The notes under the pieces were generated by a model, which worked only from the letters and a program-made list of their open reading frames with translations, was not told where the DNA came from and searched no databases. Both the position numbers and the translations under genes were made by a program. Below are positions 22,588 to 31,499 of a DNA stretch of 48,235 nt, piece by piece; position 1 is the stretch's first letter; the number at the start of each line of letters is the position of its first letter. The DNA lies in contig JACPZO010000015.1 in NCBI GenBank assembly GCA_016195465.1, positions 1 to 48,235 on the forward strand, written 5' to 3'. The DNA comes from Nitrospirota bacterium. GTDB taxonomy: Bacteria; Nitrospirota; RBG-16-64-22.

Positions 22588-24059
22588 CGAGAATAGTGAA
22601 GTGGGCGTGGGTTTCATTCGGTGTGTTTCTCATGGGGACGGCCTCAGAGGGAGCAGCCCCCGCCCCTTCGAGACAGGGCGAGGCGCTTTACAAGGAGCAA
22701 TGTTCCATTTGCCACGGCGCCGAAGGCAAGGGGGACGGCTCCGCGGCCGAATTCCTTTTCCCCAAGCCGAGAAATTTCACGACCGGCACGTTCAAGGTTC
22801 GCTCGACCCCCAGCGGCTCCCCACCGACGGATCAAGACCTCTTGAACACGGTGACCCAAGGGATGCCGGGCTCGGCCATGCCGGGGTTCTCGTTCCTCTC
22901 CAAGGGAGATCGCCTGGCCCTGGTCAGCCACGTCAAGAGACTCGCCAATCTCCAGGAGAAGCCCGAGGGGACCATCGCGGTCTCTTCGCCCCCCGCGGCG
23001 ACGCCGGAAACTCTTGCCCAGGGAAAGAAGCTTTACCGGGAGATGAAATGCTGGGAGTGCCACGGCGATGAGGGGCGGGCGGATGGTCCGTCGACCGGCA
23101 CACTGAAGGATGATTCGGGGGAGGCCATCCTCGCGAACGACTTTACCCGCGGCATCTACAAGGGGGGAGGAACTCTCTCCGACATCGTCTTCCGCTTCGC
23201 CACGGGGATGGACGGGACTCCGATGCCCTCCTACGAAGATTCGCTCAAGGAGCCGGAGCGCTGGGCGCTGGCCCGCTACGTGAAGTCCCTGGCGGGTCCG
23301 AAGGTGGCGGTTCAGCCGACCACGGGAACGGTTGTGGTGAAGAGAGTCTCGGGGCCCGTTCCGACCGACACCATGGATCCGGCATGGGGGAAGGTCCCCG
23401 CCGTCCCCGTTCCGCTCATGCTGCTCTGGCAGAGGAACGAGGCGGCCGCCGACGAGGTCTCGGTCAAGGCCTTGCACAACGGGAAAGAGATCGCGCTGCT
23501 GCTCGAATGGAAAGACGAGGAGGTCAGTACGCGGTTCCGCCGCGATCGCCACTTCGCCGACGCGGCCGCCGTCATGTTCTCGCTCGCGCCCCAAGTCCCT
23601 CTTTCCCGGCAGGCGCACTTCGCCATGGGGGAAAAGAAGAAACCGGTCAACATCTGGTACTGGGCGCTGGACCGGCGCATGGACCTCGTCGGCGTTGAGC
23701 CTCCGGTCCAGCCGGCTTTCGCGCGCGGTCCGGCCCTCGTTGCAGGGTGGGGATCGGGGAATGCGGCCTCGGTCCCCTTGAGGCCCTCGGCGATTGTCGA
23801 GGACCTGAACGCGGAAGGTTTCGGGACACTTACGGCCCAGCCGCGCGCGGACCAGAACGTCAACGGATCCGGGTTCTACGCGGCCGGCCGCTGGAGAGTT
23901 GTCTTTACCCGCGACCTTCGCTCAAGAGGTGCGCTCGACGCGCCGCTTGAGCCTGGCCGGGCCATCCCGGTTGCGTTCGCCGTCTGGAACGGTTCCGCGG
24001 AGGACCGCGACGGCCAGAAAGCGGTCTCTACCTGGTACAGGCTTGTGCTGGCGAGATAG
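22584..24059 (+). CDS. Gamma subunit: diheme cytochrome c fused to an ethylbenzene-dehydrogenase-type heme b domain
   Basis: A 491-residue periplasmic protein with a signal peptide (about 1-24). Two class I cytochrome c domains follow, with CSICH (about residue 40) and CWECH (about 155) and likely distal Met ligands in GSAMPGF and GTPMPSY. Residues about 245-490 are an EB_dh heme b domain: DEVSVKALHNGKEIALLLEWKD, GEKKKPVNIWYW, and a C-terminal VAFAVWNGSAEDRDGQKAVSTWY, containing the candidate Met and Lys heme ligands. In ser/clr/ddh/ebd enzymes this subunit is heme b only; here electrons can continue to two c hemes without a separate cytochrome. Fused or heme c-linked forms are known among Nxr-type systems. 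No hydrophobic anchor other than the signal is seen. Confidence 0.92.
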   Translation: MTRIVKWAWVSFGVFLMGTASEGAAPAPSRQGEALYKEQCSICHGAEGKGDGSAAEFLFPKPRNFTTGTFKVRSTPSGSPPTDQDLLNTVTQGMPGSAMPGFSFLSKGDRLALVSHVKRLANLQEKPEGTIAVSSPPAATPETLAQGKKLYREMKCWECHGDEGRADGPSTGTLKDDSGEAILANDFTRGIYKGGGTLSDIVFRFATGMDGTPMPSYEDSLKEPERWALARYVKSLAGPKVAVQPTTGTVVVKRVSGPVPTDTMDPAWGKVPAVPVPLMLLWQRNEAAADEVSVKALHNGKEIALLLEWKDEEVSTRFRRDRHFADAAAVMFSLAPQVPLSRQAHFAMGEKKKPVNIWYWALDRRMDLVGVEPPVQPAFARGPALVAGWGSGNAASVPLRPSAIVEDLNAEGFGTLTAQPRADQNVNGSGFYAAGRWRVVFTRDLRSRGALDAPLEPGRAIPVAFAVWNGSAEDRDGQKAVSTWYRLVLAR

Positions 24060-24172
24060 GGGAGGCCACCCCCCAAGCTCTCGGGCAAGTTGACTGCACC
24101 TCCGTCCCGTGGTATTTTTTCGACCGGGAAAGGGCTGTGGTTCTTCAACCTTTCACGGATGGGAGGCGCGAG

Positions 24173-24475
24173 ATGATTGCGAGACTTGCGAAGGGTGTTG
24201 CCGTCGTTCTTTTTTTAGCCGTGGCCGCTCCGGCATGGAGCGCCGAGGAAGGAAAGCCGGACCTCTTCGAGCAGGCGAAAGCGGCGTACCTCAAGAAACA
24301 GTTTGGGAAGTCCGCCGCGCTTCTGGAAAAGGCCGTCGCGGCCAATCCGAACGATCCCCGGTCCCACTACTACCTGGGGTACTCCTACTACAAGACCCGC
24401 TCGTTGCCCAAGTCCCTCGCCGCGTTTGCCAAAACGTACGACTTGAACCCGGGGTATTCTCCCGCGAAGAAGTAA
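24173..24475 (+). CDS. Small secreted TPR protein
   Basis: A 100-residue protein; ATG 24173 has GGGAGG upstream and is preferred over the track start at 24137. A signal peptide (about 1-24, ending AWSA) is followed by about two TPR units (FEQAKAAYLKKQFGKSAALLEKAV, SHYYLGYSYYKTRSLPKSLAAFAKTYDLNP). It probably mediates a protein-protein contact in the periplasm. It lies 113 bp behind the gamma subunit on the same strand, so it may be the last gene of the molybdoenzyme operon, but the gap leaves this open. Confidence 0.75.
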   Translation: MIARLAKGVAVVLFLAVAAPAWSAEEGKPDLFEQAKAAYLKKQFGKSAALLEKAVAANPNDPRSHYYLGYSYYKTRSLPKSLAAFAKTYDLNPGYSPAKK

Positions 24476-24514
24476 CCGGGACCTCGATTTTCCGGCGGTG
24501 ATTCGCTCGGCGGG

Positions 24515-26020
24515 CTATGCCTCTTCCTTCTCCGACGCCCTCGCGGCGCGGTTGTAGGCCCAGTGCTCGATCTTCTTGATCTGCTCCTGCATCGTGACGG
24601 AGAGGGGCACCGTCCGGTCGAGGGCGATCATGATGTCCCTCTGCTGGAGGGGCCGCTTATCGCTGAACGCCTCGAACATGGCGCTCACGACCGCCTGCTC
24701 GATCTCCGCCCCCGAGAACCCCTTCGTTCCGTGGGCCAGAAGGTTCAGGTCGAAGTCGTCCGGGTTGTTCTTTCGCGTGGACATGTGGATCCGGAAGATC
24801 TGCTTGCGCTCCTCCTTCGTGGGGAGCGAGACGAAGAAGATTTCGTCGAACCGCCCTTTCCGAAGGACCTCCGCGGGGAGGAGGTCGATCGCGTTGGCCG
24901 TGGCGGCGACGAAGACGAAACCCTGCTTCTCCTGCATCCAGGTGAGAAACGATCCGAGGACGCGCGACGCGGCGCCTCCTTCCGCCTTGAACCCCTGGAC
25001 GGAGATTCCCGCCTCGATCTCGTCGATCCACAGGACGCAAGGGGCCACGGCCTCGGCCGTGTGCGCCGCCTTGAGAAAGGCTTCCTCCGGCGAGCCGAAC
25101 GAGCCGCCGTAGATCTTGGACATATCGAGGCGGAGCAGGGGAAGGTTCCAGAAGGAGGCGATGGCCTTCACGAAGAGGGACTTCCCGCAGCCGGAGATCC
25201 CGGTCATCAGGACGCCCTTGGGGAGCGACAGGCCGAACTCCCGCGCCTCCTCCGAGAAGAGCGTCTGGCGCTTGACGAGCCAGTCCTTGAGCATCTTCAT
25301 CCCGCCGATGTCCTCGAGGCGGATGCCGGCTTCCGCGAACTCCATGATCCCGCTCTTTTTTATGAATTGCTGTTTCTCCTCGAAGATCGTCCTGGGGACG
25401 GACGCGTCGATCGCGTTCTTGCCCACGAGGGCGCGGCGGAATGCCCGCTCCGCTTCCGGGTAGGAAAGACCCATGGCGGCGGCGAGAATCTGCTGTTTGA
25501 CGTCGGCCGGCAGGGAGGCGAGAGAAGGCGCCAACTGTTTGTTGGGGGAGGCCGTCCGCGTGAAAAGCGCATCGAGCTCGTCGGCACCCGGCAGTCCCAT
25601 GTCCACGACGAGCGTGATCGTCGAGAGCTCCGCCGGAAGGTGCAGGGTCGGAGAGGAAAAGACGAGGCACGAGTAGGTCGGCCGGAACCTCTGGTAAACG
25701 TCCTTGAGGCGGCGAACGATCTCGATGTCGGACAGAATGCGACGGTGGAGGTCGTGGAAGAGATAGAACGCGACCTCCGAACGGCCCGCGGCCCAGGCGA
25801 GGGCCGGCTCGGCGTCCCGAGGCGCTCCCTCGACCGGTTTGCCGCCCTGCGTCACTCCGTCGGAAAGCGTCCAGCGGTAGAGAGGGACGGGCTTCGAGAA
25901 GGCCCTGCCGGCGAGGTCCTGCATGAGCGTCTCGATCCGCTCGTCCCCTTCCGTGACGGCGCAGATGAGGGGCGTGCGGGCGACAATCGAACGATGGATT
26001 TGCTCGGAGGGACTGGGCAT
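24515..26020 (-). CDS. Ycf46-like AAA+ ATPase
   Basis: A 501-residue protein of the Ycf46/COG0464 kind. The N-terminal half (about 1-240) is the less conserved accessory domain seen in Ycf46, with a degenerate P-loop-like fold. The C-terminal half is a full AAA domain: Walker A GISGCGKS, Walker B CVLWIDEIE, an RKGRFDEIFF arginine-finger region, and an FSGAEIEQAV sensor-2 helix. Ycf46 proteins are widespread in cyanobacteria and other bacteria and are linked to inorganic carbon and stress responses there. The role in this organism is unknown. It is monocistronic and divergent from the MqnD-like gene. Confidence 0.88.
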   Translation of the reverse strand: MPSPSEQIHRSIVARTPLICAVTEGDERIETLMQDLAGRAFSKPVPLYRWTLSDGVTQGGKPVEGAPRDAEPALAWAAGRSEVAFYLFHDLHRRILSDIEIVRRLKDVYQRFRPTYSCLVFSSPTLHLPAELSTITLVVDMGLPGADELDALFTRTASPNKQLAPSLASLPADVKQQILAAAMGLSYPEAERAFRRALVGKNAIDASVPRTIFEEKQQFIKKSGIMEFAEAGIRLEDIGGMKMLKDWLVKRQTLFSEEAREFGLSLPKGVLMTGISGCGKSLFVKAIASFWNLPLLRLDMSKIYGGSFGSPEEAFLKAAHTAEAVAPCVLWIDEIEAGISVQGFKAEGGAASRVLGSFLTWMQEKQGFVFVAATANAIDLLPAEVLRKGRFDEIFFVSLPTKEERKQIFRIHMSTRKNNPDDFDLNLLAHGTKGFSGAEIEQAVVSAMFEAFSDKRPLQQRDIMIALDRTVPLSVTMQEQIKKIEHWAYNRAARASEKEEA

Positions 26021-26077
26021 CGCACGCCATCCTACCGGCTTTGCGCTCTTCGGTCAACGCTTACGCGAACGGGTCCG

Positions 26078-26138
26078 GATGCGAGCCATTCCCAGATGCG
26101 AGCCATTCCTTGCGGGAGAGTCCGGGCCGCTGTATATT
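26078..26138 (+). promoter_or_regulatory. Promoter with two direct repeats upstream of the MqnD-like gene
   Basis: TTGCGG (26110-26115), 17 nt, TATATT (26133-26138). Immediately upstream are two perfect 15-bp direct repeats GATGCGAGCCATTCC (26078-26092 and 26095-26109) with a 17-bp period, abutting the -35. They look like activator or repressor sites. The -35 hexamer equals that of the kinase operon. Confidence 0.5.
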
Positions 26139-26213
26139 GGGTCGGGTCGAGGACGGCTTGACCGGCGGCATGGTGTCTCGACGAACTCAAGGAGAACACG
26201 GGCAGTCAAAATC

Positions 26214-27056
26214 ATGAATCGAACGGTTTCGCAAGCCATCCGTCTCGGCCATTCCCCCGACCCCGACGACGCCTTCATGTGGTGGCCGCTGGCCGCGGGG
26301 AAGGTCGACTCGGGGAGTTGGCGGGTCGTGCACCTCCTCGAGGACATCGAATCGCTCAACCGCCGGGCGATGATGGGCGAGCTCGAGATCACGGCCGTCT
26401 CGATCCATGCCTACGCCTATCTCGCGGATCGCTACCTTCTCCTCCCCCACGGCGCCAGCATGGGGGACGGATACGGGCCTCTCCTCGTTTCGCGGGAGCC
26501 GATGACTCCCGCCGATCTCGCGGGAGCGACGATCGCCGTGCCCGGACGGATGACGTCCGCCTTCCTGGCGCTCAAGCTCTACAGGCCGAACGTCCGGGAG
26601 ATCGTCGTTCCGTTCGACGAGATCCCCCGGTACGTGGCCGACGGGAAGGCGCCCGTGGGTCTCCTCATCCACGAGGGCCAGCTCACGTATGGAAACCTCG
26701 GCCTTCACAAGGTCGCGGACCTGGGCGCGTGGTGGAAGGAAGAGACGGGTCTCCCCTTGCCGCTCGGCGGGAACGCGATCCGAAGAGACCTTGGCCCGGA
26801 GGCGATCCGGGAGCTTTCGACGATTCTCAAGTCCTCCATCCGTTACGCCCTCGATCATCGGGAGGAGGCCCTGGGCGCGGCGATGAAGTACGCCCGCGAC
26901 ATGGGGCGGGACCTCGCCGACCGGTTCGTGGGGATGTACGTGAACGACTACACGCTCGATTACGGGCCGAAAGGACGGGAAGCGATCGCGCTCTTCCTCG
27001 ACCGGGCGCGCCAAGCCGGCCTCGTTCCGCCGGTCGGGGTCGAGTGGGCGGAATGA
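26214..27056 (+). CDS. MqnA/MqnD-family protein (possible 1,4-dihydroxy-6-naphthoate synthase of the futalosine pathway)
   Basis: About 280 residues; the frame from 25923 is trimmed to ATG 26214, where the family begins (LGHSPDPDDAFMWW). The purine-rich AAGGAG lies about 20 nt upstream, which is far, so the start is not certain. The fold is a periplasmic-binding-protein-like type II fold, here in the cytoplasm. The phrases ITAVSIHAYAYLADRY, GYGPLLVSREP and PVGLLIHEGQLTYG match MqnD-like enzymes, which cleave cyclic de-hypoxanthine futalosine in menaquinone synthesis. The SPDPDD form is a branch whose members are often labelled only as MqnA/MqnD/SBP family, so the reaction is not proven. Standalone gene. 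Confidence 0.75.
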   Translation: MNRTVSQAIRLGHSPDPDDAFMWWPLAAGKVDSGSWRVVHLLEDIESLNRRAMMGELEITAVSIHAYAYLADRYLLLPHGASMGDGYGPLLVSREPMTPADLAGATIAVPGRMTSAFLALKLYRPNVREIVVPFDEIPRYVADGKAPVGLLIHEGQLTYGNLGLHKVADLGAWWKEETGLPLPLGGNAIRRDLGPEAIRELSTILKSSIRYALDHREEALGAAMKYARDMGRDLADRFVGMYVNDYTLDYGPKGREAIALFLDRARQAGLVPPVGVEWAE

Positions 27057-27105
27057 CGGACGGTGCGAGAGGGACGGCCTGGATTATTTCCGCTTGGTAC
27101 GTCAA

Positions 27106-28191
27106 TCAGGCCCCGAGCAGCCGGATCTGGTCGGGGATTACGCTGACCGTAACGGATTTATTCTCTTCGAGCGCAGGCGCGCCGACGAGGTGCGGAAGAT
27201 CGGCGAGGATTTCCACCTCTCCGGCTCTCAGCGTGTAGCGGATCGTTTCCCCCTGAAACTCCCTGGCCGTGACGACGGCATGAAACGCGGTTCCGCCGGG
27301 GGGCGGGTGGTCCAAGGCCGGGGAGATCTTCACGGCGTTTGGCCGGAACGCCAGCGTGGCGGATCCCCGGACCGCCTCGCCTCCGGGAAGGCGGATCGAG
27401 ACATCCCGTGCGCCGGCCGGGAGAAAAATCGGTTCGCCGGACGGCCCGGAAACCACCTCTCCTTCCAGGATGTTCACGCTCCCCACGAATCCGGCCACGA
27501 ACCGGTTCGCGGGCGAGTCGTACAGATCGACGGGCGTCCCAACCTGCTGGAGAACCCCCTGGTCGAGCAGGGCCACGCGGTTCGCGATGGCCAAGGCCTC
27601 CTCCTGGTCGTGCGTCACGAAGAGCGTCGTGATTCCGAGATTACGCTGGAGCGCCCGAAGCTCCTGGCGCATGTGGAGGCGGAGCTTCGCGTCCAAGTTC
27701 GAAAGAGGCTCGTCGAGGAGCAGGACCTGCGGCTCGATGACGATCGTCCGGGCCAGGGCCACGCGCTGCTGCTGCCCTCCGGAGAGCTGGTTGGGCCTCC
27801 GCTCCGAGAGGTCGGCGAGGCCCACCAGGTTGAGCGCCCCTTCCACTTTTTCCCGGATGGTTCGTCGGGAGAGCCTCCGCTCCTCGAGTCCAAAGGCCAC
27901 GTTCTCGCGGACGGTCATGTGCGGCCAGAGGGCGTAGTTCTGGAACATGAGTCCCACGTTTCGCTTCCAGGGCGGGACGCGGGTCACGTCCGTGGCGCCG
28001 ATCACGATCCGCCCGCCTTGGGGGCGGCTGAAGCCCGCGATGGCGCGAAGGAGCGTGGACTTGCCGGAGCCCGAGGGGCCCAGGAGCGCGAAGAACTCTC
28101 CAGGCTCGACGGCGAGATCCACGTCACGGAGGACCTCCGTTCCGCCGAACGACAGAGAAAGGTTCTCGATGGAGACGGCCGCTCGTTGCAC
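27106..28191 (-). CDS. ABC transporter ATP-binding protein (FbpC/PotA-like)
   Basis: About 361 residues. The track extends to 28617, but that part is antisense to the permease; the GTG at 28191 has an AGGGA site and overlaps the permease stop region, so it is chosen. ATPase motifs: Walker A GPSGSGKS, Q-loop MFQNYALWP, signature LSGGQQQRVA, Walker B VLLLDEP, and H-loop THDQEE. The C-terminal regulatory TOBE domain is at about 240-361. It drives the importer formed with the next two genes. The family covers ferric iron, spermidine, thiamine and phosphonate uptake. Confidence 0.93.
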   Translation of the reverse strand: MQRAAVSIENLSLSFGGTEVLRDVDLAVEPGEFFALLGPSGSGKSTLLRAIAGFSRPQGGRIVIGATDVTRVPPWKRNVGLMFQNYALWPHMTVRENVAFGLEERRLSRRTIREKVEGALNLVGLADLSERRPNQLSGGQQQRVALARTIVIEPQVLLLDEPLSNLDAKLRLHMRQELRALQRNLGITTLFVTHDQEEALAIANRVALLDQGVLQQVGTPVDLYDSPANRFVAGFVGSVNILEGEVVSGPSGEPIFLPAGARDVSIRLPGGEAVRGSATLAFRPNAVKISPALDHPPPGGTAFHAVVTAREFQGETIRYTLRAGEVEILADLPHLVGAPALEENKSVTVSVIPDQIRLLGA

Positions 28192-28196
28192 GGTCC

Positions 28197-29879
28197 CTAG
28201 ATCGCCTCGGATTCTTTCGGCTCCCGCCGGTTTTTCACGAAACGGTGCGAGAGGTAGGTTCCAACCGCCACGATCGCCACGGCCACGACGCCCAGCGCCG
28301 CACCCGGACCCCTCCCCGTGATACTCTGCAGATACCAGTATATGCCGTAGGAGATCGGAGCGTCCGTGGACGACGCCGTGAGAACGATGGTGGCCGAGAG
28401 CTCCACGGAGGCGGTGATGAAGCTGGTCACGAATCCCGCCAGAAGCCCCCCGGCTACGAGTGGAACGACGATCCGCCGGACGGCGCGAGTCTTGGGCGCA
28501 CCCAGATTTTCGGCCGCTTCTTCGAGCGAGACGTGAAGCTGCCGCAGGGCCGAGATGGCGGAGCGAAGAGCGTAAGGAAGCCTGCGGACCGTGTACGCCA
28601 AGACGAGGATGGCCCACGTGGCGGTCACCGGCCCGTCCATGAAGGGAAGCTCGACGTGGCGGAACGTGCGCAGGAGACCGATGGCCAGCACGACGCCGGG
28701 GATGGCGAGAGCCGCGGTGGCCGCGAAGTCGAGGAGGCGGCGGCCGGGAACTCTGGTCCGAAGGATCAGGTAGGCGATGGCGCCGCCGATCAGCACGTCG
28801 AGGCCGGCCGCGATCGTGCAGTAGAGGAGCGTGTTTACGATCATCCGCGGGGAATCCTGGAAGATCGTGGCGTAGTGTTCCAGCGTGTATCCCTCCGGGA
28901 TCATCGTGAAGCTCCAGACCTTGCCGAGAGACAGGAGCAGGATCCCGGCGTGCGGGGCGAGGACGAGAAGGAGGACGAACACGACAAAGACGTAGGCCGC
29001 GGCCGCTCCAAGGGGGGAAAGTCTCCGCTTCGCGGGAGAGACGGAGCCTCGGGAGATCGTGGCGTACTCCTTCTTCTTCATGAACCGTTCGGCGATCCAG
29101 AGCGAAAGGAGCGAGAAGGACACCATGATGACGCTGATCACGTATCCGAAAGGGTCATCCAGTCCCACGGACGTGATCCGCAGGTACGCCTGGGGCGCGA
29201 GCATGTTGGTGACGTTCAGCACGAGCGGCGTGCCCAGGTCGTCGAAGACCTTGATAAAGACGAGCGAGGCGCCCGCGATGTACCCCGGCATGGCAAGGGG
29301 AAAGACGATGCGGCGGAAGAGGCGCAGGCCGTTCGCACCGAGGTTCTGGGCCGCTTCTTCCAGCGAGCCGTCGATTCCGGAGAGGGAGGTCGTGAGGTTG
29401 AGGAGGATGAACGGGAAGTAGTGGATCGTCTCCACGAAGATGACGCCGTTCAGCCCGTCCATGAGTGGGAGGGTGATTCCCAGCCAGTCGCCCAGGAGAA
29501 GGTTGATGGACCCGCTGCGGCCGAACACGAGCTGCATGGCCACGGCGCCCACGAACGACGGCATCACGAGGGGGAGAACGCCCAGCGTCTGGATGAGGAC
29601 CGCTCCGCGGAACCGGAGGCGCGCCGTGAGGTAGGCGAGCGGGACCGCGAGGAGGGAGGCGAGGAGGACGGACATCCCGGCCACGTAAAGGCTGTTCACG
29701 AACGACTCGCGCATGAGCGAGATCTCGAAGAAAGAGGAGAAGTGGCCGAGGGTGAAGCCGCCCGCGCCGTCGGAGAACGCCACGTAGGCCACCGTCCCCA
29801 CCGGGACCGCGAGGAACGCGGCGAGGAAGAGGCCCAAGGCGAAGGCGAGGAGGGCCTGAGGAAACGTGAAGCGGGGCAT
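28197..29879 (-). CDS. ABC transporter permease, two fused transmembrane domains (FbpB-like)
   Basis: About 560 residues; ATG 29879 gives MPRFTF before the first membrane helix, and the longer track start lies inside the upstream gene. It has roughly twelve membrane segments in two halves, each with an EAA loop that contacts the ATPase: EEAAQNLGANGLRLFRRIVFPL and EEAAENLGAPKTRAVRRIVVPL. This fused arrangement is typical of ferric iron (FbpB/SfuB) and 2-aminoethylphosphonate importers. It lies 44 bp after the binding-protein gene and is followed at once by the ATPase gene. Confidence 0.92.
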   Translation of the reverse strand: MPRFTFPQALLAFALGLFLAAFLAVPVGTVAYVAFSDGAGGFTLGHFSSFFEISLMRESFVNSLYVAGMSVLLASLLAVPLAYLTARLRFRGAVLIQTLGVLPLVMPSFVGAVAMQLVFGRSGSINLLLGDWLGITLPLMDGLNGVIFVETIHYFPFILLNLTTSLSGIDGSLEEAAQNLGANGLRLFRRIVFPLAMPGYIAGASLVFIKVFDDLGTPLVLNVTNMLAPQAYLRITSVGLDDPFGYVISVIMVSFSLLSLWIAERFMKKKEYATISRGSVSPAKRRLSPLGAAAAYVFVVFVLLLVLAPHAGILLLSLGKVWSFTMIPEGYTLEHYATIFQDSPRMIVNTLLYCTIAAGLDVLIGGAIAYLILRTRVPGRRLLDFAATAALAIPGVVLAIGLLRTFRHVELPFMDGPVTATWAILVLAYTVRRLPYALRSAISALRQLHVSLEEAAENLGAPKTRAVRRIVVPLVAGGLLAGFVTSFITASVELSATIVLTASSTDAPISYGIYWYLQSITGRGPGAALGVVAVAIVAVGTYLSHRFVKNRREPKESEAI

Positions 29880-29923
29880 TGGGATGCTTGCCGGCGGGGT
29901 CTTGTCTTCCCGGGGACGCGGGC

Positions 29924-31273
29924 TCAGCGGGCCATGGCGGCGGCCTTCTCGGCCAGCTCCGCGGCCTTGGAGTAGTTCTCCTTCGCGTGCCGATCCCACT
30001 GCTCCTCGACGGCCGCGATCTTCCTGGCAGCCTCGGGGTCCTTCTTCCCCCCCTGGAAGACGGCGATGAACGCCTTATCCTTGACCTTCGCGGCCGAGAC
30101 GGGCGGCGTGAAGGCGAGGTCGCGCGCCTGGGCGAGGAGCTTCTCCGCTTCGGCGTTGCGTTTTCCGGCCAGGCGGGCCGCGGCGTCGTCGATCGCCTTC
30201 TTGGCCTTGTTTAACTCCTTGAGCCGGAACGTGATCGCGTGGTCGAACATGGACGTCACGACGTAGTAGCGGGACTCGGAGAGGTTCGCGTCGAACGAAA
30301 CGCTCGCCTTGATCGTTCCGGTAAAGGGATTTGGATATCCCGCGGGCGCCTTGGCGTAGACGCTGGGAAGGACCGGCAGACGGCTGATCTTGGGGTCCAG
30401 GAGGATCTGTTGCCCCTCGGGCGAGAGCGTGAAACCGATGAACGTCTTCGCCGCCTCCGCGTTCCGCGCGCCGGCGATGAGGGCGATGTTGGCCGGCACG
30501 AGCGCGGTCACGCTCGGGTAGACGAAATCCACCGGGAAGCCCGAGTTCTTCGCGGCGAGGCCCAGGAAGTCGATGACCAGGCCGATCCCGAACTGGCCGC
30601 TGCTCACGCCGTCGGGGACGCCGAAGCTCCGCTCGGTGACCGCCGCGCAGTTTCCCGCGATCTCGAGCATCTGGCGCCACCCCTTGTCCCACCCTTCGCC
30701 CTGGAGGATCGTCTCCACCGTGAGATGCGTCGTTCCGGACTTGGACGGCGATGAGATGGCCACGTGGCCGTGGTAGACCGGCTTCGCGAGGTCGGCCCAT
30801 TCGCGGGGCTCGGGGAGCTTGTGGGCCTTGAGGTAGCGGGTGTTCCACATGATGCCGTAGCCGGAGATCGCCTGGCCGCGGTAGAACCCTTCCGGGTCGT
30901 TCATCGGGTAGTTGCCGATCCTGGCGGGGATCTCGGGGCTGCCGCCCTCGAATTTCCGGAGGAGCTTCTCGCGGGCGAGCACCTCGAAGGCATCCGGGGC
31001 CGAGGCCCAGAAGACATCCGGCTTGCTCGCCGCGGGCGCCTCGCGCACGTAGACGATCCCGGCCGTGGTCCCCTTGTTGAGGATCTCGAGTTTGACGTTC
31101 GGGTATTTGGCCTCGAACGCTTTCTTGTACGCGGAGGTGAGCTCCTTGGGGAAGGAGGTGACGACGACCACTTGGTCCGCCGAGGCGGGCCCTGCAAGCC
31201 AGAGGGCCGCGACCGCGGCGAGGACGGCCAGAAAGCGGGTCTTGCGTTCCGAGAGACCGGAGTATCGCGTCAT
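29924..31273 (-). CDS. Extracellular solute-binding protein of the ABC importer (AfuA/FbpA-like)
   Basis: A 449-residue protein starting behind GGGAGG. The signal peptide (about 1-32, ending PASA-DQVV) leads into the type II binding fold: VVVVTSFPKELTSAYKKAFEAKYPNVKLEILNKG, a KPDVFWASAPDAF segment, SPSKSGTTHL and EAAKTFIGFTLSPEGQ. It is longer than usual because of a helical C-terminal extension (about 335-449) rich in Lys/Ala/Glu. The ligand is likely iron or an organophosphonate by family, but key tyrosines of ferric-binding proteins are not obvious. First gene of the operon. Confidence 0.88.
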   Translation of the reverse strand: MTRYSGLSERKTRFLAVLAAVAALWLAGPASADQVVVVTSFPKELTSAYKKAFEAKYPNVKLEILNKGTTAGIVYVREAPAASKPDVFWASAPDAFEVLAREKLLRKFEGGSPEIPARIGNYPMNDPEGFYRGQAISGYGIMWNTRYLKAHKLPEPREWADLAKPVYHGHVAISSPSKSGTTHLTVETILQGEGWDKGWRQMLEIAGNCAAVTERSFGVPDGVSSGQFGIGLVIDFLGLAAKNSGFPVDFVYPSVTALVPANIALIAGARNAEAAKTFIGFTLSPEGQQILLDPKISRLPVLPSVYAKAPAGYPNPFTGTIKASVSFDANLSESRYYVVTSMFDHAITFRLKELNKAKKAIDDAAARLAGKRNAEAEKLLAQARDLAFTPPVSAAKVKDKAFIAVFQGGKKDPEAARKIAAVEEQWDRHAKENYSKAAELAEKAAAMAR

Positions 31274-31366
31274 GGCTTGCCTCCCTCAGGGTGATGTGGC
31301 GGCGAGATTGTAGAAGAAGCGTTTCGCGGATTCAAGATGCTATCCGCGCATCCAAGGCGGCAAGTC

Positions 31367-31395
31367 TTGTCTTTCGCGGGTTCATCCCTTATTCT
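31367..31395 (+). promoter_or_regulatory. Promoter of the OYE-family reductase gene
   Basis: TTGTCT (31367-31372), a 17-nt spacer, TATTCT (31390-31395), about 105 nt before the ATG. Confidence 0.5.
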
Positions 31396-31499
31396 AACCC
31401 AGGCCATGAAGAGCTTTCGCAAAACTCCGGTTCACAATCCCGAGCCGGCGGAAGAAGCGAGGTCCGGCCAAGATCGTCGGAGAATAAGAAAGGAAAACC

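Noticed and set aside
24563-26161. 532-codon plus-strand ORF
   Set aside because: Shadow of the Ycf46-like ATPase.
28245-29975. 576-codon plus-strand ORF rich in Glu/Asp/Arg
   Set aside because: Antisense to the ABC permease; the composition is that of complemented membrane codons.
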